Below, piece by piece: positions 1 through 4,839 of a stretch of 7,442 nt of DNA. The stretch is from Planctomycetota bacterium (GTDB lineage: Bacteria; Planctomycetota; Phycisphaerae; WQYP01), in assembly GCA_021852245.1 (NCBI GenBank), contig JAJZNY010000058.1:1-7442 (forward strand), written 5' to 3'. A program made the position numbers and the translations under genes. The notes beneath the pieces were generated by a model, which saw only the letters and a program-made list of their open reading frames with translations, was not told the origin of the DNA and did not search any database. The first letter of the stretch is position 1. Each line of letters starts with the position of its first letter.

Positions 1-74
1 ACCACGAGCAGTTCGATCAGGGTAAAACCGCGGCGAAGTCGGAAAAACAGCTTGGACGCTTTGCCGTGCATCAT
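1..74 (-). CDS. Prepilin / type II secretion pseudopilin, N-terminal fragment
   Basis: Reading from 74 down to the left edge gives 24 complete codons, starting MMHGKASKLFFRLRRG and running into FTLIELLVV. This is a class III/type II prepilin signal: a short Arg/Lys-rich leader, a prepilin peptidase site after Gly16, Phe17 as the mature first residue and Glu21 at mature position +5. The gene is cut by the window edge, so its size and subclass (GspG, GspH or other minor pilin) cannot be told. The start is ATG at 74-72; its first bases form ATGA with the stop of the upstream prepilin gene (4-nt overlap). A second ATG follows directly at 71-69. A G-rich stretch just upstream (GGCGGGGGGGC) may serve as the ribosome-binding site, or the gene is translated by coupling. 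It is the third gene of the minus-strand cluster. Confidence 0.85.
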   Translation of the reverse strand, partial: MMHGKASKLFFRLRRGFTLIELLV

Positions 75-1168
75 TGCCCCCCCGCCACCACAATGTCATC
101 CGACTGCGTGATGGTGCTGTTGGCGATATTGGTGCCGTAGAGGCGATCGGGCCCGGCACTGATGAGGACAAAATTTCCCTGCACCGGGTTGCCGGTGTAG
201 TTGAAATAGGATATCCCCCCGCTGCCGTTGGATGCTGTGGAAGGCATCAGCGAGCTGTTGACCACATCGGCCGCCATGGCCCAATAGGCCCCGCTTGTTG
301 CGGTGGGGCCGAGGTTGGTTGCATTCCACGCCGCGCCGCCGGGGGCAGGAGCGGCTTTGGGGTTAAAGGACGCATACTGCTGCGAGGCGCTGGTCAGATT
401 GCTGCATTCGATGTTGTACTGGTTGTTGGTCCCCGCAGGAGGCTGGATATATGGCAGATTCGAGTTCAGATAATATGCGCAGCCGCCGTTTGGAGCCAGA
501 ATAGGGCTCCCGCCCACCGGCTGGCCATCAGCCCCCGGCATGCCGGGATTGCGGCGATAATACAAGATCGGCAGGCCATCGGAAAATTTGTCAAACAGCG
601 TCGGCAGGGCCTTGGCCGTCTGCCCCGCAGGCGTTACCGGCTCGGTCAGCAGCGTTCCGTTCGGCGGCGAGAAGAAGGATGCTTTTTGCGCCCTGCCATT
701 GGCATAATCGATGGGGCCGGAACCGAGCGTGAGGGTGACGTAGGACGTGGTGTCGGTAACGGAGTCGGCGATCGTGTCCGTCGGCGTGTAGGTGGTGTTA
801 GTCGGCTGAGTCGTATATAGGGTCCCCATCAGGCCGATGAGCATATTCTGCGTGCCGGTGATGGGCAGGCCGCTCCCTTCATCGATTACCTTCTGCTCGG
901 AGATATCCGCTTCGGAAAACGGCCCGGGATATCCATTGAAGGTTTCATAATAACTGTCGATGGCGGCAGAAAGGGCGGTCATCTCCTCGCGGGTGGCGGT
1001 GGCATACCCCTGGGCCTCAATCGCTGAAAGGGCGGGGAGCAGAATCGCAATCAGGATGGCGATAATGGAAATCACCACCAGCAGTTCAATCAGGGTAAAC
1101 CCACCGCGACGGATACCCCGCCGAATCGGCTCTCTTATGCGAATCAAGTTGTGATCTTTCGTCGCCAT
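71..1168 (-). CDS. Prepilin-type N-terminal cleavage/methylation domain protein (GspG-like pseudopilin)
   Basis: The 365-residue product begins with a basic 23-residue leader (RRGIRRGG), then FTLIELL with Gly23/Phe24 as the expected prepilin peptidase site and Glu28 at mature +5. A hydrophobic alpha helix follows to about residue 47 (SIIAILIAILLPAL). After it comes AAIDSYYETFNGYPG (68-82), which resembles the region following the helix in GspG-type major pseudopilins. The C-terminal part contains FVLISAGPDRLYGT (333-346) and DDIV (357-360), a pattern I associate with planctomycete GspG-like proteins. The protein is much longer than classical GspG (about 140 residues); the Thr/Ser/Pro-rich middle (120-330) is not assignable. 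It should sit in the inner membrane and, after processing, join a pilus or pseudopilus. The start is backed by GAGGA at 1179-1175, 6 nt before the ATG. It lies 52 nt downstream of gspF on the same strand and overlaps the next prepilin by 4 nt, suggesting one operon. Confidence 0.9.
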   Translation of the reverse strand: MATKDHNLIRIREPIRRGIRRGGFTLIELLVVISIIAILIAILLPALSAIEAQGYATATREEMTALSAAIDSYYETFNGYPGPFSEADISEQKVIDEGSGLPITGTQNMLIGLMGTLYTTQPTNTTYTPTDTIADSVTDTTSYVTLTLGSGPIDYANGRAQKASFFSPPNGTLLTEPVTPAGQTAKALPTLFDKFSDGLPILYYRRNPGMPGADGQPVGGSPILAPNGGCAYYLNSNLPYIQPPAGTNNQYNIECSNLTSASQQYASFNPKAAPAPGGAAWNATNLGPTATSGAYWAMAADVVNSSLMPSTASNGSGGISYFNYTGNPVQGNFVLISAGPDRLYGTNIANSTITQSDDIVVAGGQ

Positions 1169-1220
1169 AAAATATCCTCAATTCCGGGCCCACATTGCCG
1201 GGCGACATTCGCCCGCCGCC
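1169..1220 (-). promoter_or_regulatory. gspF-prepilin intergenic spacer with small hairpin
   Basis: The 52-nt gap between gspF and the prepilin gene contains a perfect 7-bp inverted repeat with a 3-nt loop at 1215-1199 (core GGGCGA / TCGCCC). No T-run follows on the minus strand, so it is not a standard terminator. It could be an mRNA processing or stability element that sets the pilin:platform ratio, which is inference only. The prepilin ribosome-binding site GAGGA lies at 1179-1175. Confidence 0.3.
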
Positions 1221-2540
1221 TCAACCGCCGCCGCTCATCGTCGAAAGCAGCTTGATGTACGGGTAGAAGACTGCGATGACGATAAAGCCGACGATGGTGC
1301 CGAGCACGACAATCATGATCGGCTCGAGGATGCTGACCATCGACGCGACCATGACATCCACTTCCTCATCATAATTGTCGGCGATCTTCATGAGCATTTT
1401 GTCCATGTCGCCGGTCTCTTCACCCACATCGATCATGTTGACCACGATGGAATCGCAGACACGGGCGTTACGCAGGGGGTTGGCAAAGCCTTCACCCTCG
1501 CGGATGGCGTCGTGAACCTTTTGCAGGGCTTTTTCATACACCATGTTGCCGCAGGTATCGCGGGTGATGTTGATCGCCTCCAAAATCGGCACACCGGCGG
1601 AAAGGAGGGTGCCGAGGGTTCGGGTAAAGCGGGCGATGGTGCTTTTCTTGATGATTTGGCCCATGACGGGGATTTTGAGTTTGACCACATCGAGCACATA
1701 ACGGCCGGGCTTGGTTTTGCCGACAAGCTTGATGAAGAAATAAACACCGAAGGGGGTGCCGAGCACCCACGCCCAGCCATATTCGTGGGCCATCCAGTAG
1801 GACACATTGATGAGGATCTGGGTAATTTCCGGCAGGCCGGTTTTGAACTGGGCGAAGAGTTTTTTGAATTTTGGAATCACGATGATCATGATGCCCGTGA
1901 CCATCAAGCAGGCGAAGCTGATGACCACGGCGGGATAGATCATGGCCCCCTTGAGGCGGCGTTTGAGCTTTTGCGATTTTTCCATGAATTCAGCAAGGCG
2001 CTGCAGGATCACATCGAGCACGCCGCCGGTTTCGCCTGCCTGCACCATGTTGACATAAAGCTTATCAAACACCCGGGGATGGCGGGAAAACGATTCTGAA
2101 AGCGTGGTCCCCCCTTCCACATCTGCCGCCACATCATCCAGTGCGTCGCGCATCAGGCCGGGCTTTTGCTGCTGATGAAGAATTTTGACGGACCGGAGGA
2201 TGGGGAGGCCGGCATCCTGCAGGGTGGAAAGCTGGCGTGTGAACTGCACGAGAATCTTCTGCGAAACCTTGCCGACACTGAAGGAGAGGTCATTAAGCCC
2301 CTTCTTTTTCTTTTTCCTGCGAGCCGCTGCGGGGGCGGCGGGGGCGGCGGGGGCGGCAGTGGCGGTCGGATCACCGGGAGAGCTTTTGGCGGCTTTCTTA
2401 GCGGCCTTTTCACGTATTTTGGTAACGAAATACCCTTGGGAGCGGACTTTGCTGATCGCCTCATCGGATGTACCGGCGTCGATTTCCGCCTTGACCTGCT
2501 GACCTGAACCATTGAGCGCTTCATACTGAAACGTGGGCAT
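1221..2540 (-). CDS. gspF: Type II secretion / type IV pilus inner-membrane platform protein GspF/PilC
   Basis: The 439-residue product is a GspF/PilC family polytopic inner-membrane protein, which links the assembly ATPase to the growing (pseudo)pilus. It opens with the small N-terminal domain typical of the family (MPTFQYEALNGSGQQVKAEI, then SDEAISKVRSQGYFV). Two T2SSF repeats follow, about residues 98-221 and 301-424. Each has its signature: FTRQLSTLQDAGLPILRS (100-117) with QAGETGG (167-173), and FTRTLGTLLSAGVPILEA (305-322) with DVGEETGDMD (371-380). Membrane segments lie near 201-223, 255-272 and 405-428. Residues 52-80 form an extra Ala/Pro-rich linker ending in KKKKK. I start at 2540 because MPTFQYEA is the family N-terminus and GGAG lies 9 nt upstream (2553-2550). 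An in-frame ATG at 2708 would add 56 residues unlike the family and run into repeat DNA. It heads the cluster gspF-prepilin-prepilin. The gene could equally be called pilC, since no ATPase or secretin is in view to decide. Confidence 0.93.
   Translation of the reverse strand: MPTFQYEALNGSGQQVKAEIDAGTSDEAISKVRSQGYFVTKIREKAAKKAAKSSPGDPTATAAPAAPAAPAAARRKKKKKGLNDLSFSVGKVSQKILVQFTRQLSTLQDAGLPILRSVKILHQQQKPGLMRDALDDVAADVEGGTTLSESFSRHPRVFDKLYVNMVQAGETGGVLDVILQRLAEFMEKSQKLKRRLKGAMIYPAVVISFACLMVTGIMIIVIPKFKKLFAQFKTGLPEITQILINVSYWMAHEYGWAWVLGTPFGVYFFIKLVGKTKPGRYVLDVVKLKIPVMGQIIKKSTIARFTRTLGTLLSAGVPILEAINITRDTCGNMVYEKALQKVHDAIREGEGFANPLRNARVCDSIVVNMIDVGEETGDMDKMLMKIADNYDEEVDVMVASMVSILEPIMIVVLGTIVGFIVIAVFYPYIKLLSTMSGGG
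2331..2357. repeat. Three exact 9-bp tandem repeats inside gspF
   Basis: GGGGGCGGC occurs three times in a row on the plus strand, coding Ala-Ala-Pro three times on the minus strand. An A/G-rich lysine run (KKKKK) adjoins it in the protein. The unit keeps the reading frame, so copy-number change would lengthen or shorten the linker by three residues per unit without a frameshift. Confidence 0.85.
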
Positions 2541-2692
2541 AATGTATTTCTCCGCCGCTGCGATTGCAGACTGCCCGCCGGCCCAACCGGCACATGGGCG
2601 ATTGCTGCAACGATCCGTCATTAGATACGGGTGGACATGCGAAAAGTGAAAAAGTGGAGGGCTGGCACACGGACGCGCGAAGCCCGATAACA
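2541..2692 (-). promoter_or_regulatory. gspF upstream region (leader, possible promoter)
   Basis: This non-repetitive stretch separates gspF from the repeat arrays. On the minus strand there is a hairpin with GCCGG/CCGGC arms (2577-2581 and 2587-2591) inside outer GCCC/GGGC arms, spanning 2599-2573. A weak sigma70-like candidate lies further upstream: TTCACT, then 17 nt, then TATCTA around 2654-2626. Both hexamers match the consensus poorly. The operon must start near here unless transcripts come through the repeats. Only the position supports a promoter; the exact boxes are a guess. Confidence 0.3.
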
Positions 2693-2716
2693 CCGGCGGG
2701 CGGTGCACGCAGGGCC

Positions 2717-2793
2717 GCCAGAAAGGTGAGAGTCGAACATGAGAAAGTAGAGCAGGCAGGCTTCACGCGGGCGCGTGATGTAAGTAACTTTTT
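2717..2793 (+). repeat. Class II repeat core, copy 1
   Basis: This is a direct repeat of 2831-2910 and 4863-4940. It starts GCCAGAAAGGTGAGAGTCGA, runs through a GAGAAAGTAGAGCAGGCAGG block, then the palindrome TCACGC-GGGC-GCGTGA (2763-2778), and ends in TAACTTTTT. The reverse strand of this block reads MKPACSTFSCSTLT in all three copies, which makes spurious ORFs. Confidence 0.9.
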
Positions 2794-2795
2794 CT

Positions 2796-2911
2796 ACCGC
2801 AGAGGACGCTGGGGTTGGGCCGGCGAGCCGGCCAGAACAGGTGAGAGTCGAGCATGAGAAAGTAGAGCAGGCAGGCTTCACGCGGGCGCGTGATGTAACT
2901 AACTTTTTTTA
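2796..2911 (+). repeat. Class II repeat unit, copy 2 (complete)
   Basis: It begins ACCGCAGAGGACGCTGGGG (2796-2814). A perfect GC-rich palindrome follows (2818-2833, GGCCGGC-GA-GCCGGCC), then the class II core (2831-2910) with palindrome TCACGC-GGGC-GCGTGA (2878-2893) and a T-run leading into the next ACCGCAG end. The core is nearly identical to copy 1 over about 77 bp. Confidence 0.88.
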
Positions 2912-3230
2912 ACCGCAGAGGCAACGAAGGTACGCAGAGGCTTCGGCAGTGAATCCGTTCGCTTCATTAAATCCTCTTAATGTTCTTCGCGGCTCCGCGT
3001 GAAATATTGAATCACGCTGACGCGTGATGTCATCCGCTTTTTTAATCACGCTAAGAAAGAAAGGCGCTAAGATTCCGTCAGTCAGTCTGCTCGCTTCATC
3101 GCACCGCCGTGGCGTTCTTTGCGCCTTCCTTTGAAGCGCGGCCTTGAACTCTATTCGTCAAATGCTCCACCCTCACCCGTTCTGGCGGCGCAGCCGCCCC
3201 TCCTCAGCGATCCTCTGCGTCCCCTGCGGT
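2912..3230 (+). repeat. Class I repeat unit (319 bp)
   Basis: The unit starts ACCGCAGAGG (2912) and ends CTGCGGT (3230), giving inverted ends. Internal order: a 136-bp core (2941-3076) containing GGCAGTGAATCCGTTCGC, the palindrome ATCACGC-TGAC-GCGTGAT (3011-3028), a T-run and CACGCTAAGAAAGAAAGGCG. A tail (3077-3211) follows, with TTCTTTGCGCCTTCC and the palindrome GGCGGC-GCA-GCCGCC (3184-3198). The tail at 3149-3187 is the class II core in inverted orientation. Closest relative here: 6664-6980 (317 bp, same order). Confidence 0.87.
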
Positions 3231-3272
3231 CAATAGTTTTTTTACCGCAGAGGCAACGAAGGTGCGCAGAGG
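3212..3272. repeat. Junction palindrome between class I units (copy 1)
   Basis: Right end CCTCTGCGT-CCCCTGCGGT, a 13-nt AT-rich spacer (3231-3243), then left end ACCGCAGAGG and GCGCAGAGG. The two ends pair as a long imperfect stem with a 10-nt bulge. It marks where two repeat units meet head to tail. Equivalent junctions lie at 3504-3564, 6632-6692 and 6962-7022, all exactly 61 nt long. Confidence 0.85.
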
Positions 3273-3522
3273 TGTTGGCAGTGAATCCGTTCGCCTCGTC
3301 CTTCCCTCTCCGCGAACTCCGCGCCTCCGCGTGAAATATCGAATCACGCTGACGCGTGATGTGATCCGCTTTTTCGTCACGCTAAGAAAGAAAAGCGCTA
3401 AGATTCCGTCAGCGAACTCATTCACTTCATCGTATCGTCTTCGTGTTCTTTGTGGCTTCGTGTGAGACCCGTTCTCGCGGCGCAGCCGCTCGTCCTCAGC
3501 GATCCTCTGCGTCCCCTGCGGT
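3244..3522 (+). repeat. Class I repeat unit, shortened (279 bp)
   Basis: Same layout as 2912-3230: ACCGCAGAGG start, core 3273-3407 with palindrome ATCACGC-TGAC-GCGTGAT (3343-3360), and CACGCTAAGAAAGAAA. The tail has GCGGC-GCA-GCCGC (3477-3489), and the unit ends CTGCGGT. It is about 40 bp shorter because the inverted class II segment of the tail is missing. Confidence 0.87.
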
Positions 3523-3564
3523 TAATAACGTTTTTAACTCAGCGGTAACGAAGGTACGCATAGG
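3504..3564. repeat. Junction palindrome (copy 2)
   Basis: CCTCTGCGT-CCCCTGCGGT, spacer TAATAACGTTTTT (3523-3535), then the degenerate left end AACTCAGCGG and ACGCATAGG. The right-hand copy has several changes and the unit it starts fades out near 3600, so it looks like a decaying end of the array. Confidence 0.8.
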
Positions 3565-3647
3565 TTTCGGCAGTGAATCCGTTCGCTTCGTCGTATCGTC
3601 TCCGCGCGAGCGCGAATTGCTCGTAACATCAGGTAAGATATGCCCTG

Positions 3648-3708
3648 AAATAAATCTCGAAAATTATTCCGGATTTTATTTGCATCTTCACCCCGCTGGT
3701 ACTATACT
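3648..3708 (+). promoter_or_regulatory. Sigma70-like promoter of PEP-CTERM gene 1
   Basis: TTGCAT (3680-3685), a 17-nt spacer and TATACT (3703-3708) form a plausible -35/-10 pair. An AT-rich block upstream (3648-3679) could act as an UP element. The strongest evidence is conservation: the 38 nt from 3648 through the -35 box match 5171-5208 at 32 positions with no gap, and the -35/-10 spacing is the same. Transcription would start near 3715. Confidence 0.7.
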
Positions 3709-3904
3709 CATTTCGCCCCCTACTGAGCGGGTCGCTTGGTTAGCCAAGCAGTGTTTGTAGAGAGCAAGTCAAAGACGTCACCGTATTTACGCCATTTGGC
3801 GAAAAGCGGCGATGGATTGAATTAAAATTTTACGGCGATACGAAAAATAGGTATCGATCACCATAGAGTTTTTTAGGTCGACGGGAGTTTTTCCGTAATA
3901 GTTT

Positions 3905-3924
3905 GATTTGGAATGTTCCAAATC
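3905..3924 (+). promoter_or_regulatory. Conserved leader hairpin GATTTGGAA-TG-TTCCAAATC
   Basis: Perfect 9-bp arms around TG, ending 27 nt before the ribosome-binding site. The paralogous leader has the same hairpin at 5484-5503 with compensated base changes, so RNA pairing seems to be kept. It could also be a DNA operator, since GGAATGTTCC is itself a palindromic core identical in both copies. Confidence 0.65.
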
Positions 3925-3951
3925 TGCGGACAGCGAGAGCAAGCGGTATAT

Positions 3952-3957
3952 GAGGAG
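3952..3957 (+). promoter_or_regulatory. Ribosome-binding site deciding the start of PEP-CTERM gene 1
   Basis: GAGGAG is 8 nt from the ATG at 3966 but only 2 nt from the in-frame ATG at 3960. The spacing favours 3966. The same arrangement is found before the second gene. Confidence 0.75.
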
Positions 3958-3965
3958 ACATGATT

Positions 3966-4766
3966 ATGTCAATCCAATCAACGGGCCTGCAGACCGCAGG
4001 CAAAACCAAATTGCTTCTGGCAGCCGTCGTGGCCGCTGGGGCGGCACTGGCTTTGAGCAGCACCTCTGCCAAGGCTGATACCATCATTTATCAGGACACC
4101 TTTCCGGGAAGCTCGACGGCCACGCTCGTCGGGACAGTACCGGGCCCGGCTACGAACACCAACGCTTGGAAGCTGGCAACCGACGTGGCCACCGGCAACA
4201 CTTTCAACGCAGACGGTTCGGTTACGAACACCTCCACGACCGGCGCAAACTATGGGGACTACCTTACGTTCACCCCCACGAGCGGCAATGTCTACACCCT
4301 GTCGGCGACGCTTAGTCCTCTGAACACATCCGGCAACGGTGCTTGGGTGGGCATCGCCTTTGACAACGGAATCGTGGGGGATGGGACCAAGCTGGCGCCG
4401 TCGATGCTCGCGCATTACGAGGGTAGCACGGCGACGATCCAAACCTTTACCACCGGGGGTACTGCGTTTAAAAGCAGCGCCTCGCAGGCGCTCGATAAAA
4501 CCGCCGAAATGGTACTGGATACCACCTCGACGGATTGGGTTGTCAGTTTTTACTACAACGGCACGCTTATCGGAAGCAACACCTATACCACCAACCCGAC
4601 GGGCGTGGACGGTGTCTCCATCTCTGCAAGTGGGAAGAGCTTTTCCAGCAGCGTGGGAGACTTTACACTGACGGAAGCGTCGACGGCAACCCCCGAACCT
4701 GCCGCCATCGGCCTCTTCGGTCTTGGGGCGGTCGGCCTGCTGCTGGCCCGGCGCAAGCGCGCCTGA
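3966..4766 (+). CDS. PEP-CTERM sorting domain protein, paralogue 1
   Basis: The 266-residue product has a signal peptide: Lys-containing start, hydrophobic LLLAAVVAAGAALAL (residues 16-30) and a likely cleavage after AKA (37). A Ser/Thr/Gly-rich extracellular part follows. The C-terminus is a classic PEP-CTERM signal: Pro-Glu-Pro at 243-245, hydrophobic segment 246-260 and RRKR at 262-265. Proteins of this type are exported by Sec, recognised by an exosortase and attached to or released at the cell surface, often with exopolysaccharide. The motifs DTFPGSS, YLTFTPTSGNVYTLSATL (99-116), GAWVGIAFDNG (125-135) and STDWVVSFYYNGTLIG (188-203) suggest a beta-sandwich like LamG/concanavalin folds; this is a guess. 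No exosortase is in the window. ATG at 3966 is preferred over 3960 on ribosome-binding-site spacing. It is a single-gene unit with its own promoter and terminator, duplicated at 5547-6374. Confidence 0.92.
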   Translation: MSIQSTGLQTAGKTKLLLAAVVAAGAALALSSTSAKADTIIYQDTFPGSSTATLVGTVPGPATNTNAWKLATDVATGNTFNADGSVTNTSTTGANYGDYLTFTPTSGNVYTLSATLSPLNTSGNGAWVGIAFDNGIVGDGTKLAPSMLAHYEGSTATIQTFTTGGTAFKSSASQALDKTAEMVLDTTSTDWVVSFYYNGTLIGSNTYTTNPTGVDGVSISASGKSFSSSVGDFTLTEASTATPEPAAIGLFGLGAVGLLLARRKRA

Positions 4767-4767
4767 G

Positions 4768-4782
4768 TTGCCGCACCGGCAA
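4768..4782 (+). other. Conserved hairpin right after the stop codon (gene 1)
   Basis: TTGCCG-CAC-CGGCAA is a perfect 6-bp stem one base after the stop. The paralogue has TTGCCG-CAT-CGGCAA at 6376-6390. It may protect the 3' end of the mRNA; its role is not known. Confidence 0.5.
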
Positions 4783-4804
4783 GCAGATTGGATTTGACAT
4801 CTTT

Positions 4805-4838
4805 GGCGTGGCTGCTCCAAGGCGGCCACGCCTTTTTT
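4805..4838 (+). terminator. Intrinsic terminator of PEP-CTERM gene 1
   Basis: GGCGTGGC (4805-4812) and GCCACGCC (4825-4832) form a perfect 8-bp GC-rich stem with a 12-nt loop, followed at once by six T. It lies 38 nt after the stop codon and is repeated at 6413-6447. Confidence 0.93.
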
Positions 4839-4839
4839 C

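Larger units (their letters stand above)
2693..3600. repeat. Repeat array A (about 0.9 kb, gene-free)
   Basis: This stretch is a chain of related units bounded by inverted ACCGCAG and CTGCGGT ends. In order: a partial class II unit (2693-2795), a class II unit (2796-2911), a class I unit (2912-3230), a shortened class I unit (3244-3522) and a truncated class I unit (3536 to about 3600). T-rich runs or 13-bp AT-rich spacers separate them. The reading frames here are short, change frame from copy to copy and have no ribosome-binding sites, so I call no gene. Similar CTCTGCG/CTGCGG repeats are, to my recollection, scattered in many environmental bacterial genomes. I see no transposase. Confidence 0.85.
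3709..3965 (+). promoter_or_regulatory. Long structured 5' leader of PEP-CTERM gene 1
   Basis: About 250 nt of untranslated RNA are predicted between promoter and start codon. Visible hairpins are GCTTGG-TTAG-CCAAGC (3734-3749), CGCC-ATTT-GGCG (3790-3801), CGATAC/GTATCG (3836-3856) and the 20-bp palindrome at 3905-3924. GAGAGCAAG occurs at 3760-3768 and again at 3935-3943. A T6 run lies near 3868-3875 (ATAGAGTTTTTTAGG). I recognise no known riboswitch. The last 60 nt are conserved with the leader of the paralogue; the middle is not. Confidence 0.55.

Noticed and set aside
74..820. Plus-strand frame of 248 codons opposite the prepilin gene
   Set aside because: Arg/Gly/Ile-rich shadow of a well-supported prepilin with the correct signal, start and ribosome-binding site on the other strand.
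2541..2708. 56-residue N-terminal extension of GspF from the ATG at 2708
   Set aside because: The extension is unlike the family and overlaps repeat sequence. The family N-terminus MPTFQYEA with a ribosome-binding site starts at 2540.
2583..2881. Minus-strand ORFs starting MKPACSTFSCSTLT, seen at 2766, 2881 and 4912
   Set aside because: The shared N-terminus is only the antisense of the class II repeat core; the remainder differs in each copy.
3119..3465. Small ORFs in the repeat arrays (also 4788-5033, 6877-7119, 7150-7395)
   Set aside because: They follow repeat units in different frames, end in LRGSA-like translations of the repeats and have no ribosome-binding sites.
2693..3600. Insertion sequence
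   Set aside because: Inverted ends exist, but no transposase reading frame or remnant can be seen. I therefore list repeats rather than a mobile element.
3709..3965. Known riboswitch (c-di-GMP-I/II, cobalamin, SAM, preQ1) in the PEP-CTERM leaders
   Set aside because: None of the conserved sequences of these classes that I know is present. Only the hairpin and the GAGAGCAAG motif are shared.
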